A DNA stretch of 16,294 nt from Chthoniobacterales bacterium (GTDB lineage Bacteria > Verrucomicrobiota > Verrucomicrobiia > Chthoniobacterales > UBA6821), in NCBI GenBank assembly GCA_021733705.1, contig JAIPKF010000014.1, positions 1 to 16,294 on the forward strand. The letters run 5' to 3'. Below, piece after piece: positions 1 to 7,704 of the stretch (positions are counted from its first letter, which is position 1; every line of letters starts with the position of its first letter). Position numbers and translations under genes: made by a program. The notes beneath the pieces are model-generated. The model was not told the DNA's origin, made no database searches, and saw nothing but the letters and a program-made list of their open reading frames with translations.

Positions 1-1
1 A

Positions 2-1765
2 TTATCGGTGCTTGATACAATTACTCCAAATGGCCCTATGGCCTCCCTATCCTTACAAGAACGAACAGCAACTTTGCTAGCCCTTCAAAAAAATAGTGAT
101 GTTGAACAACTCTTCAAAACCATCTCACCACAGACTCTTTCAGAGCAACCACGTCTGGCCTATCTTTTTGCTCTATGCGCAGCGCAACAAGGAGACAATA
201 CTGAAGCTCTAAGACGATTTTCCAAGGTGGGGGCAATAGATCCTTGGACCTCCTCCGCTGCTATTTCAGGAATCGTTCATTGCGATATTTCTCTCAATAA
301 ACCAGCCGAGGCACAATTAATTTTAGAAAAATATTTGCAAGAGAATCCAGGTTCTCCACGGGTACCAGAATTGATGGCTCAATTAGAACAGCTCTATATT
401 CTGCAAAATAACAATGACATTAACCTTTTTCAAAAGTGGTCCAAAGATACCTCCCAATCGGTGCGTGCCTCCTATGCACTACTTCCCTACGCACGAACCA
501 TGGAACGTCTTGGACATCGTGATAAAGCCGATGAATTGTTCACCACTTTTTTAACCACCTATCCTCATCATGCCCTTGAAAATGAGGCTTCTTTAGAACT
601 GGCTCAGAGCAAACTCTTGCAAGGAGATCCTCAAGGAGCCCTTTCCTATATTGCAGAGAAACCTGACATGCCTTCTGCAATGCGGGCCCGCTACGCTTTT
701 GAAAGGGGTTTAGCAGAATCAGCATTGAAACATCCGGAGCAAGCCAAAAAAGCGTTTATTGAAGCGGCCTCTTTTGATCCACATCTCTCTGAGGATGCCT
801 TGTACAATCAATCACTCCTACAGATCTCCCCTGACACTCAGAATTCTTCGACTCCGCTTAAAAATGGACACGACCAGAATACTCATGAACATGAAGCGTA
901 TCTGGCCGTTCTTTCTACAGATCAAGGAACACGTCAAAGTGCACTTTCAGTGATCAAAGCGGCACGTCATTTCCTAGAGATCTACCCTCAGTCCCCTTTC
1001 TCCAATGAAGTGAGGATGAAGCTGGGTGAAGCCTTGCTGGCCTATGGCAATGTCCGGGAAGCACGCTTAGAACTAGAAACGGTTGGAAAATTGGAACCCT
1101 CCTCTGAACTGGGAAGGCAAGCCCTTTTTTTAGCTGCCCAAGCAGCATCACGCAGTATGGATCCTAAGTCGATTGATGATGCTTTGATGCTTTTAGAACA
1201 AGTTGCTCAAAGCTCTCATGCTGGAGCTGATGTTTGGCAAGCAAGATTAGATCAGGCTGCATTAAAAAATGCACAAGCATTGCCACTAGAAGCGATTGCT
1301 ATTTACGATCAGATTTTGGCATCACAGGAACCCTCTCCTCAAATACGAAATACAGCACAGATGGCTAAAGGAGACACGCTCAATGGACTGGGAATCAAAG
1401 ATCGTGCTAATTATGAAGCAGCAATCAACGTCTGGCGTCGACTAGCCGATGAACCCAACATTACTCCCTACTGGCGCAATCAGGCGCTTTGTAAAATCGG
1501 ATTGACTGATGAAAAATTAGGTGATGTCGATTCTGCACTTGCAGCCTATTATGAGGCCCTAAAGACTCCCCTAAACCAAGAACCAGAGCTCCTCTGGCAT
1601 GATAAAGCAGCTTTTGAAGCAGCTCGATTGTTAGAATCAAGAAAACAATGGAGCGAAGCGATTCGACTTTATCAACAAATTGTTTCTGAAGGGGGCCCTC
1701 GTGCTCATGAGGCAGAGGAAAAAATTAGCAAACTTCGTTTGGAGAATTTCCTTTGGGAAAAATAG
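2..1765 (+). CDS. TPR-repeat protein, 5' end outside window
   Basis: The reading frame is open to the left edge. The first possible start is a GTG at position 8, but nothing marks it as a real start, so the gene is probably truncated by the window. About 585 residues are visible (numbered from the GTG). They consist almost entirely of helical pairs with TPR spacing: small residue-x-x-x-[YF/L] helices ending in D/NP, for example near residues 66-79, 98-116, 170-188, 242-257, 320-365, 425-442, 503-518 and 548-562. The segment around 320-365 (FLEIYPQSPFSNEVRMKLGE) has the spacing seen in YbgF/BamD-type envelope TPR proteins. TPR arrays act as protein-binding scaffolds, often in the bacterial envelope. 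No catalytic motif is visible, and no signal peptide can be judged because the N-terminus is missing. The gene converges with the minus-strand gene ending at 1903. Confidence 0.8.
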   Translation, partial: LSVLDTITPNGPMASLSLQERTATLLALQKNSDVEQLFKTISPQTLSEQPRLAYLFALCAAQQGDNTEALRRFSKVGAIDPWTSSAAISGIVHCDISLNKPAEAQLILEKYLQENPGSPRVPELMAQLEQLYILQNNNDINLFQKWSKDTSQSVRASYALLPYARTMERLGHRDKADELFTTFLTTYPHHALENEASLELAQSKLLQGDPQGALSYIAEKPDMPSAMRARYAFERGLAESALKHPEQAKKAFIEAASFDPHLSEDALYNQSLLQISPDTQNSSTPLKNGHDQNTHEHEAYLAVLSTDQGTRQSALSVIKAARHFLEIYPQSPFSNEVRMKLGEALLAYGNVREARLELETVGKLEPSSELGRQALFLAAQAASRSMDPKSIDDALMLLEQVAQSSHAGADVWQARLDQAALKNAQALPLEAIAIYDQILASQEPSPQIRNTAQMAKGDTLNGLGIKDRANYEAAINVWRRLADEPNITPYWRNQALCKIGLTDEKLGDVDSALAAYYEALKTPLNQEPELLWHDKAAFEAARLLESRKQWSEAIRLYQQIVSEGGPRAHEAEEKISKLRLENFLWEK

Positions 1766-1831
1766 ATTCAGCAGCTCCTACTCATCACTATAAACGTTTT
1801 CAATTCCTCTCACTTATTATAAGGTGTAAAT

Positions 1832-1870
1832 TTAATCCAAATATTTCATCCCAATCACCTGCGGAAAGCC
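1832..1870. repeat. Short degenerate copy of the palindromic element (copy D)
   Basis: This lies in the 137-bp spacer between the convergent genes ending at 1765 and 1903. Read on the plus strand, its first 35 bases match 28 of 35 positions of the complement of the right arm of the 16058-16251 element, with every mismatch a transition. The shared core is ATTTCATC-C-ATCACCT-CGGAA. Translated on the minus strand it gives SAGDWDEIFGL, close to SVGDRDEIPGL from the 16058-16251 copy. A stop codon begins just upstream in that frame, so this copy is not part of a gene. No convincing terminator hairpin was seen for either neighbouring gene. Confidence 0.65.
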
Positions 1871-1902
1871 ATCAATCACGTTTTCAAATCAATTGACTAC
1901 TC

Positions 1903-4900
1903 CTACTCACGTGGTATCTGGCGATAGCGACCAGTGAGATCTCCAGGAATATTCACTGCCATCACAATGATGGTTGAGACCGCAAGATTATGAGAAAAAA
2001 AGTAGATACGCACAGCTGCAGATGTCACGGTGCATGTATTCCACAGCCCGCTACATAAGTATGGGTTACTGATAAAATCATAATATATTTTTGTCCACCT
2101 TTGCTGACCTTGCTCCCGTTGCTCGTTAATAAAAGATCGAAATACCTCAACAGTTAATGGTTCTTCTTTCCAGGAGGGATCTATAAAAGACCTCCAATAC
2201 GTTTTTCCAGATGGAGTAAATCGAGCATTAAAGTTGGTAATGATATCACGCTGATGAAAAGGTTTTAGATCCTTGAAAATATTGTGAAGGGACTCTCTTG
2301 CTTCAGAAATACCCTCTAAGGTTTCGTTTTCATCATTAATTGCATCCAAAAATTCCTCATGATAAAAGGGATTGAAATGTATCTTCCTGCCGCTTGATTT
2401 AATAATCCAGTGAGCCATTTCTTGAGGTATCTCTTCTTGCTCATTGAATCGCGAAACAGGGGAGATAAAATAGCTCTCTTTGAATTTCTCTTTTTGAGAT
2501 ATAAAAAATGTTTGAAGCTCATTAATCATCAATGGATTTTGAGCCCTGATCTTAATTTGAAACTGGTTGTCAAACCGTTGAATTGCACCGATTCCAAATT
2601 TTTTATAAATCCCTAACCGTACTAAATTGATCCCCCTACTGAAGGAGCCTCGTTCTTCATCATGAATAGGAGCCTCCTCGTTTTGAAAACTTACTGTGAC
2701 ATCATTACCGACTATTCTCTTGTTAGAATTCACTAATGCATCGCGATTAAGTTGTAGAAAGAGTTCATCGATACTAACTAGCCCGCATATTTCATGCTGA
2801 TTTTCTACGGAATCCGGAAAGCTAGATGGATCCTTCGTAGAGGACCGGAAAATAGGACTATCATCGCTGTGAAAAGAAAAATATCTCTTCGCAGCAGGAG
2901 TGAGCAGATCATTTTTTAATACTACACCATGAGATCCTTGTAATGACAATGCTTGCTCCATCAAACGATCTGCGTCCTCTCTTTTTGAAACCTCTCCTTT
3001 GTTACCCTCTTCATGGGGGCTTCCTATCTGTAAGATGCTATTTCTTTCTTGAGCACCCTCTTGATGCTGGCGCCATCCGCGGGTAAGATCATCAACACAT
3101 TCGGTCACCCATGCAGCTCCAATAAATGCAGAGAAGTGATCATGAAAAAAATTACCAGGATAATTTCTAGTCACCGAAAAAACAGTACGATAAAAATTCC
3201 AAATCATAGAATAGAAAACAGGGCTCCTAAAATATTCTCCCGAACGAACCCGAGTATAAAATTCGCCCATCATAGATGAAAAAGTGCTTTGAGAAGCGCT
3301 TGAATCAGAGTCTGCAAGCGAGGCCTCTTCTTGGTCTAATGGAAATTGCCGATAGCAACTTGTATAATCACCTACGGTCATCACGGTATAATTCATTGCT
3401 ATTGATGCAGCCGGAGAGACGTGATCTGTAAAAAAAACCTGGGATTTTAATGCGGTAATAAAAGAAGCAAATGTACGCCAAGCAAACGTATTCAAAAGAG
3501 GATTGCGCTGATAGTAAAAGCTGGTCCAGCTATTCCTACTCAACCCCCTCTCTTTCTCAACAAATAATTGAAAATCTTTTAACCCGCATATTTGAGACTG
3601 ATTGGTCGCGAGGCGCAGCGAAGAATGCTGCAAAGGAGAAAGGCGATCATCTTCAACAAGGGCTGAATCTTTTATGCTACCCGAGGAGCAATTCGAAGCT
3701 GACGCAGTATTTATCAGGTTTTTACAAGGAGCAATAGGGCCAGTATGAATAAAGATTTTATCAAACGACTCTCTAATTGCCTGTTGATGAAGCAAACTTA
3801 AATCGCGAAAAATATATTTAAGACTTCCTCGAGCTGCTTGAATATCAATCGACTTCTTGAGCAGTTCATTTTGGAAATCCTTACACCGCTCAGGCGTTTC
3901 TTTATCAATCCATGAGATGGCAGAATAAGCTTCAGAGGCTCGCATTGATCGGTCTGCGATTTTTTTTAAAATTGAGATCTGTTGGTCTATAAAAATATGA
4001 TCTTTTGATCTTGCGAATTCTTTTTCCCTCTCTCCTTGGAGTATCCTTTGATTTATTGCATTGGCTCTGGCTCGAAGAAGAGAGGCGTTTTCGGCTGCAA
4101 TTTTTGCACCATCAACAGGATTGAGGGAACCATGGAGCAAAAAGTTCTCGTGGATTCTTTGAAGCGTATCCTGAAGCCCTGTAATATCTTTGTACGATGA
4201 ATAACGATGATTCGCAGGAAAATCCTCTTGAGAAATGGAGTTATCATTAACAATAGATTCCAAAAGAGAAATTTTTCCAAAAGAAACATTTAAAGTACCA
4301 GTAGGGTGGGAGCAAATATCCTTACTAGCTTCATCCTTACTAGCCGAATGCTCGACATGATCTGCTCTATTATTGCAATGAAAGGATCTCCCTGAACAAT
4401 AAATGGCTCCAAAGGCCACTAGTGATAGGAGTGATACAGCACCTAACCATTGCTCATGATCATGAGAGAAAAAATCAGCACCTACAGCGTCGTACTCAAA
4501 CTCCTTAAGAGCACATCCGATAATATTTGATTGCAATCTGGGATCGCAATATTCTCTCTCAATAGCGCCATTAAACACAGGAAGTGACTTCGAAAAAGAT
4601 TCAACTATTTTAGGAGAACCCCAGAAACTCATCTTGCAGGACCCATAATCACCTTCTTTGAGATGAGACTTATTCTCCTCTGAAATGAGAAGATGAGTTG
4701 TATCTTGGTTTACCGTAACGAGATTGTTTTCTCCCAGCTCATCAGCACCATGCTCCATTGAATCAATCGAAGGAATTTGGGAAGGAGCCCCACTCTCTGC
4801 CCAAATACAAAATAAGAGAGCAGCATTCCCAGTAATATCAGAGATAGGAGCTAAAGCCTTTTTTTTAGAATAATAGTAAGTATAAAAACCGGGCCTTCCA

Positions 4901-5103
4901 AGACGTGTGATTTGATCATTCTCCATCTCACTTGAATAGAGATGGCACTCATCGGAAGCAGCAAGTGCGTTCAGAAATGAACAATATTTTTCTACAGAAA
5001 CATAGGAGATAAGCGGAGAAGCTTTTAGTTCCTGAGCTTGCAAATCGTCTCTAGCAATAGAAAACAATACAAAAAAAGGAATAAAGTACTTAAGGACTAT
5101 CAT
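1903..5103 (-). CDS. Large putative exported/membrane protein with SUMF1-like N-terminus and three tail modules
   Basis: I do not recognise the full-length protein (1066 residues from the ATG at 5103; a TTG two codons upstream is less likely). Residues 1-24 form a hydrophobic signal-peptide-like segment. Residues about 30-105 resemble the N-terminal part of formylglycine-generating-enzyme/SUMF1 domains: a YCSFLNALAASD-HLY start, then RLGRPGFYTYYY, then FCIWAESG. The rest of that fold is not evident, so catalysis is not proposed. A single transmembrane helix lies at about 219-238, and a charged, probably coiled region at about 330-420. The C-terminal part is repetitive. A module starting ARGSLKYIFRDL (424) recurs as ARESLHNIFKDL (935). 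A roughly 53-residue hydrophobic module ending D-[LY]-T-x(2-3)-[YW]RQ occurs at 534-586, 627-679 and 1013-1062. Two palindromic repeat copies are embedded in the gene. It is transcribed against the metabolic cluster and looks lineage-specific. The CDS is firm; the function is unknown. Confidence 0.8.
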   Translation of the reverse strand: MIVLKYFIPFFVLFSIARDDLQAQELKASPLISYVSVEKYCSFLNALAASDECHLYSSEMENDQITRLGRPGFYTYYYSKKKALAPISDITGNAALLFCIWAESGAPSQIPSIDSMEHGADELGENNLVTVNQDTTHLLISEENKSHLKEGDYGSCKMSFWGSPKIVESFSKSLPVFNGAIEREYCDPRLQSNIIGCALKEFEYDAVGADFFSHDHEQWLGAVSLLSLVAFGAIYCSGRSFHCNNRADHVEHSASKDEASKDICSHPTGTLNVSFGKISLLESIVNDNSISQEDFPANHRYSSYKDITGLQDTLQRIHENFLLHGSLNPVDGAKIAAENASLLRARANAINQRILQGEREKEFARSKDHIFIDQQISILKKIADRSMRASEAYSAISWIDKETPERCKDFQNELLKKSIDIQAARGSLKYIFRDLSLLHQQAIRESFDKIFIHTGPIAPCKNLINTASASNCSSGSIKDSALVEDDRLSPLQHSSLRLATNQSQICGLKDFQLFVEKERGLSRNSWTSFYYQRNPLLNTFAWRTFASFITALKSQVFFTDHVSPAASIAMNYTVMTVGDYTSCYRQFPLDQEEASLADSDSSASQSTFSSMMGEFYTRVRSGEYFRSPVFYSMIWNFYRTVFSVTRNYPGNFFHDHFSAFIGAAWVTECVDDLTRGWRQHQEGAQERNSILQIGSPHEEGNKGEVSKREDADRLMEQALSLQGSHGVVLKNDLLTPAAKRYFSFHSDDSPIFRSSTKDPSSFPDSVENQHEICGLVSIDELFLQLNRDALVNSNKRIVGNDVTVSFQNEEAPIHDEERGSFSRGINLVRLGIYKKFGIGAIQRFDNQFQIKIRAQNPLMINELQTFFISQKEKFKESYFISPVSRFNEQEEIPQEMAHWIIKSSGRKIHFNPFYHEEFLDAINDENETLEGISEARESLHNIFKDLKPFHQRDIITNFNARFTPSGKTYWRSFIDPSWKEEPLTVEVFRSFINEQREQGQQRWTKIYYDFISNPYLCSGLWNTCTVTSAAVRIYFFSHNLAVSTIIVMAVNIPGDLTGRYRQIPRE
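2778..2842. repeat. Palindromic element copy C inside the large minus-strand gene
   Basis: Sixty-five bases align without gaps to the complement of the right arm of the 16058-16251 element, 47 of 65 identical by hand count. Shared blocks include TATTTCAT, CTACGGAA, AGATGGAT and a CGT-GAG end. On the coding (minus) strand it encodes NQHEICGL at residues 768-775 of the host protein, preceded by SSTKDPSSFPDSV. The 16058-16251 copy gives SSSTQYPSDFAASV followed by GDRDEIPGL in the corresponding frame. The copy appears to be half of the element, interrupts no reading frame, and contributes about 22 residues to the host protein. Confidence 0.65.
3579..3715. repeat. Palindromic element copy A inside the large minus-strand gene
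   Basis: This 137-bp stretch aligns over exactly the same length with 16063-16199 of the downstream element. The best-conserved parts are the start (18 of the first 22 bases, TTAACC-G-ATATTT-A-ACTG), the blocks CCGAGGAG-A and ACGCAGTAT, and the flank around GCGAAG. The middle is diverged; overall identity is about half (73 of 137 by hand count). On the minus strand it encodes roughly residues 463-509 of the host protein, including NQSQICGL at 501-508, in the same frame as NQHEICGL of copy C. The paralogous module at 935-1012 of the same protein lacks about 33 residues at exactly this place, which supports an insertion. Confidence 0.6.
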
Positions 5104-5224
5104 TAGCAAAGGGGGGAATTCTTACTAACTTTAATTGAAGCGCAATAAGAAAGTAGAATTATTTATTTTTGTAATTTTTTTGCCAAAGAAGTCTAAAAAA
5201 TCCCACTGAGTATAAGTCGTTCAT

Positions 5225-5491
5225 CTATTTTTCAAAAGCCTCGGCCAAAAGTTGCTTTTCAGCTTCTATCCAATCTGTTTGCTCATCTCCATACCAACAC
5301 AACTCCCGACGACGCTCACTAATGTAGTAAGCACGAAGAGCTATAGAATCGTGAGAGAGCTCCATCGACACAGCAGGCTTCTTTATTTTTTTTTCTGAAA
5401 GTGGTTTTTTTGTACGTGCTGAAACCTTTTTACTAAGCCTAGAAGTGGCACCAGCAATTTTTTGAGAGAGTGATTTTTTATTTTGCTTCAT
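5225..5491 (-). CDS. Small basic DUF2934-like protein
   Basis: The 88-residue protein has two parts. Residues 1-42 are very basic and low-complexity (14 Lys/Arg by count, with SKK, TKK and KKIKK clusters) and are probably disordered. Residues about 50-86 (ALRAYYISERRRELCWYGDE, then TDWIEAEKQLLAE) match the pattern of the DUF2934 family: an Ala-Tyr helix, an R/E-rich stretch, a Gly-Asp turn, and a closing W-x-x-AE-x-x-L helix. The family has no established biochemical function that I know of, and the basic tail suggests nucleic-acid or acidic-partner contact (inference). The gene starts at an ATG without a Shine-Dalgarno-like sequence and is transcribed divergently from tal. It is in the same direction as the large gene at 1903-5103, 121 bp upstream of that gene's ATG; co-transcription is possible but unproven. 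Confidence 0.75.
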   Translation of the reverse strand: MKQNKKSLSQKIAGATSRLSKKVSARTKKPLSEKKIKKPAVSMELSHDSIALRAYYISERRRELCWYGDEQTDWIEAEKQLLAEAFEK

Positions 5492-5648
5492 AGTGATTTG
5501 GTTATGAATAAAATTTCATTAAGGTGCAAATATTTTTTAATTTCTAAAATCAAAGATTGCAGAGCAAATCTGATTTCGCTAGCGTTTTAAAGGAAAACCA
5601 CATTTATTGTGTAAAAATTATTAGCTTCTACCAAGTTCTTTACTCACT
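5492..5648. promoter_or_regulatory. Divergent intergenic region between the DUF2934 gene and tal
   Basis: These 157 AT-rich bases must carry promoters for both directions. For the minus-strand gene, a TTGCAC and a CATAAC hexamer lie 17 bases apart, just upstream of the ATG, which would give a leader of only a few bases. For tal no strong -10/-35 pair stands out; AT-rich TATTGT/TAAAAATTATT lies about 30-45 bases upstream. A perfect 8-bp palindrome, CGCTAGCG, sits at 5577-5584 and could be an operator, although a palindrome this short can occur by chance. Confidence 0.3.
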
Positions 5649-6728
5649 ATGAAAGCGACACAACAACTCCACGATCTGGGCCAAAGCCTCTGGCTTGATA
5701 ATATCACGCGCGATTTGCTTAATAATGGAACGCTTAAAAAGTATATTGAAGAACTTTCAGTGACAGGATTAACCTCCAACCCAACAATTTTTAATCATGC
5801 TATTAAAAATAGTTTTTCATATGATCAAGCAATTAAGGAAGGGATTCAAAAAGGCCGTACTGGTGAAGGGCTCTTTTTTGATTTAGCCTTAGAGGATATT
5901 ACTGCTGCGGCTGATCTGTTTCGACCTATCTACGATCGTACTAATGGAGTTGATGGCTGGGTATCACTTGAGGTCTCTCCACTGCTAGCTTATGATACGC
6001 AGACAACAATTAAAGTTGCTCAAGAGCTCCATCGTCGTGCAGAACGCCCCAATCTTTTTATTAAAATCCCTGGGACAAAAGAAGGTCTTCCAGCAATTGA
6101 GGAATCACTTTTTTCAGGAATTCCGATCAATGTAACACTCCTCTTTTCCTGTGAGCATTACTTAGCTGCTGCTGAAGCCTATCTTCGAGCCATTGAACGA
6201 CGCATTGCAGCAGGATTAAATCCAAAGGTTCATTCTGTAGCCTCCCTCTTTATTAGCCGTTGGGATGTGGCAGTGGCTTCTAAAGTACCTGATTCACTTA
6301 AAGATCAACTTGGTATTGCTGTTGGAGGTCAAAGTTATGAAGCCTATTGCAAGCTGATTCAATCACCTCGCTATCTCAAGATCCTTAATTCTGGAGCCTC
6401 TGCACAAAGACTTCTTTTAGCTAGCACAGGAACAAAAGACCCTAAAGCTTCCGATACACTCTATATCCAAGGTTTAGCAGCACCATATACTGTGAACACG
6501 ATGCCGGAAAAAACACTTTTGGCATTTGGAGACCACGGTCAGGTTGATGGCATGCTAACTGCCAATGGAGGTAATTCGTCTCATATTCTTTCAGAAATCT
6601 CCAAGTCAGGAATTAATCTTCAAGAGCTTGGAGAAACACTTCAAAAAGAAGGAGCTGATTCCTTTGTAACTTCATGGAAAGATTTAATGGCTATCATTGA
6701 CTCTAAGAGCACCTCATTAACCGCATAG
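5649..6728 (+). CDS. tal: Transaldolase
   Basis: Transaldolase transfers a dihydroxyacetone unit between sedoheptulose 7-phosphate and glyceraldehyde 3-phosphate, giving erythrose 4-phosphate and fructose 6-phosphate, in the cytoplasm. The 359 residues fit the longer actinobacterial/cyanobacterial-type Tal subfamily. Visible hallmarks are SLWLDNI with Asp17, the TGLTSNPTIF signature near 40-49, the Schiff-base lysine Lys139 in NLFIKIPGT, INVTLLFS near 160-167, and SVASLFISRWD further on. The ATG has no Shine-Dalgarno-like sequence but is the natural start, because the family N-terminus begins immediately. It heads the plus-strand series and is followed after 27 bp by the glucokinase-like gene. 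In some bacteria this Tal type is fused to Pgi; here the two are separate genes with the kinase between them. Confidence 0.95.
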   Translation: MKATQQLHDLGQSLWLDNITRDLLNNGTLKKYIEELSVTGLTSNPTIFNHAIKNSFSYDQAIKEGIQKGRTGEGLFFDLALEDITAAADLFRPIYDRTNGVDGWVSLEVSPLLAYDTQTTIKVAQELHRRAERPNLFIKIPGTKEGLPAIEESLFSGIPINVTLLFSCEHYLAAAEAYLRAIERRIAAGLNPKVHSVASLFISRWDVAVASKVPDSLKDQLGIAVGGQSYEAYCKLIQSPRYLKILNSGASAQRLLLASTGTKDPKASDTLYIQGLAAPYTVNTMPEKTLLAFGDHGQVDGMLTANGGNSSHILSEISKSGINLQELGETLQKEGADSFVTSWKDLMAIIDSKSTSLTA

Positions 6729-6755
6729 CATCCTAACACTCTCTCATTTTAAAAA

Positions 6756-7523
6756 ATGGAACACGTCAAATTATCAATTCTCGTCATTGATGTTGGTGGA
6801 AGCAAAGTAAAAATTAGAGCTACAGGCAGCAAAGAAGAGAGAAAATTACTCTCAGGTCCTACCATGACTCCTCAAATGATGGTTGAAGGGGTCAAGCAAC
6901 TCGCAGCGGGCTGGCACTATGATGTTGTTTCCATTGGTTGTCCTATGCCAGTATCAAAAGATGGAAAGCCACTCAAAGAGCCGGTTAACCTTGGAGCAGG
7001 TTGGGTTCGTTTTGATTATGAAAAGGCATTTAAATGTCCCGTGCGCCTCATTAATGATGCAGCAATGCAGGCTCTTGGGGACTATAATGGAGGCCGAATG
7101 CTTTTCTTAGGTTTGGGGACTGGATTAGGCTCCACCATGGTTGATGATGGTGTGATTATTCCAATGGAATTAGCCCACCTTCCTTACAAGCGAAAAACTT
7201 TTGAAGATTATGTAGGTCTTCATGGTTTTAAAAAATATGGTAAAGAGAAATGGCAAAAGGAAGTAATTCATGTTGTTGAAATCTTAAAAGCAGCTTTACA
7301 GCCCGAAAAAGTTGTCCTTGGAGGAGGAAATGCACAACAACTTACAGTCATCCCAACAGAATGTACGATTGCTTCAAATTCAAACGCCTTCATCGGAGGT
7401 TTTCGTCTTTGGGAACATTTTCCAGGTAAACTAAGAGCGATTCCTAAACCACCAAGTCAAAAAAAACAAAAGAATTCCTCCAAAAAAACACCCGTTAAAA
7501 CATTAGCCCTCAAAAAAAAGTAA
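6756..7523 (+). CDS. ROK-family glucokinase, polyphosphate-glucokinase type, with Lys-rich tail
   Basis: This likely phosphorylates glucose to glucose 6-phosphate. The ASKHA phosphate-1 motif is IDVGGSKVK (residues 11-19), the putative catalytic base is Asp101 in LINDAAMQALGD, and the phosphate-2 motif is GLGTGLGS (119-126). ELAHLPY with Glu138 and His141 follows. The cysteine-rich zinc motif of typical ROK repressors and kinases is absent, and the length (255) matches polyphosphate glucokinases. Phosphate-donor choice (polyphosphate or ATP) cannot be read from the sequence. Residues from about 230 on form a Lys-rich tail (10 Lys in 26) not needed for the kinase fold. The gene lies 27 bp after tal, probably in one transcript, and 181 bp before pgi. 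Its position among glucose 6-phosphate-using enzymes supports a glucokinase role. Confidence 0.75.
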   Translation: MEHVKLSILVIDVGGSKVKIRATGSKEERKLLSGPTMTPQMMVEGVKQLAAGWHYDVVSIGCPMPVSKDGKPLKEPVNLGAGWVRFDYEKAFKCPVRLINDAAMQALGDYNGGRMLFLGLGTGLGSTMVDDGVIIPMELAHLPYKRKTFEDYVGLHGFKKYGKEKWQKEVIHVVEILKAALQPEKVVLGGGNAQQLTVIPTECTIASNSNAFIGGFRLWEHFPGKLRAIPKPPSQKKQKNSSKKTPVKTLALKKK

Positions 7524-7634
7524 TTTTTTGTAAAAACTATTTTTAAAATCATTGAATTCAAAAATAGCAGCTAACAAAATACCACAAAGGAGCAGAGAAA
7601 TTCCTGCTTGAGATACGAATAAATCAAAAAATTC

Positions 7635-7663
7635 ACCGTTATTATTCACGGTATGATTATAAA
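7635..7663 (+). promoter_or_regulatory. Possible pgi promoter with a small dyad
   Basis: In the 181-bp spacer before pgi, a TATAAA hexamer at 7658-7663 could serve as a -10 element with a leader of about 35 bases. No good -35 match sits at 16-18 bases. Just upstream, ACCGT (7635-7639) and ACGGT (7648-7652) form a 5-bp dyad separated by 8 bases, placed where an operator might overlap the promoter. The evidence is pattern only. Confidence 0.25.
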
Positions 7664-7704
7664 ATGAAAATCAGTACTTAAATTGCACTCAAAAAAAACC
7701 AATT

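Noticed and set aside
1832..3715. CRISPR-like repeat array
   Set aside because: The copies are irregularly spaced by hundreds of bases, diverged and palindromic over their full length, and no cas genes are present.
3471..3737. Plus-strand open frame of 88 codons over the embedded repeat
   Set aside because: It lies wholly antisense to the large gene, has no start context, and is open largely because of the palindromic repeat.
7511..7530. A-run/T-run hairpin overlapping the glucokinase stop as a terminator
   Set aside because: The stem is almost only A-T pairs and has no G+C core; the Lys-rich codons explain the A-run.
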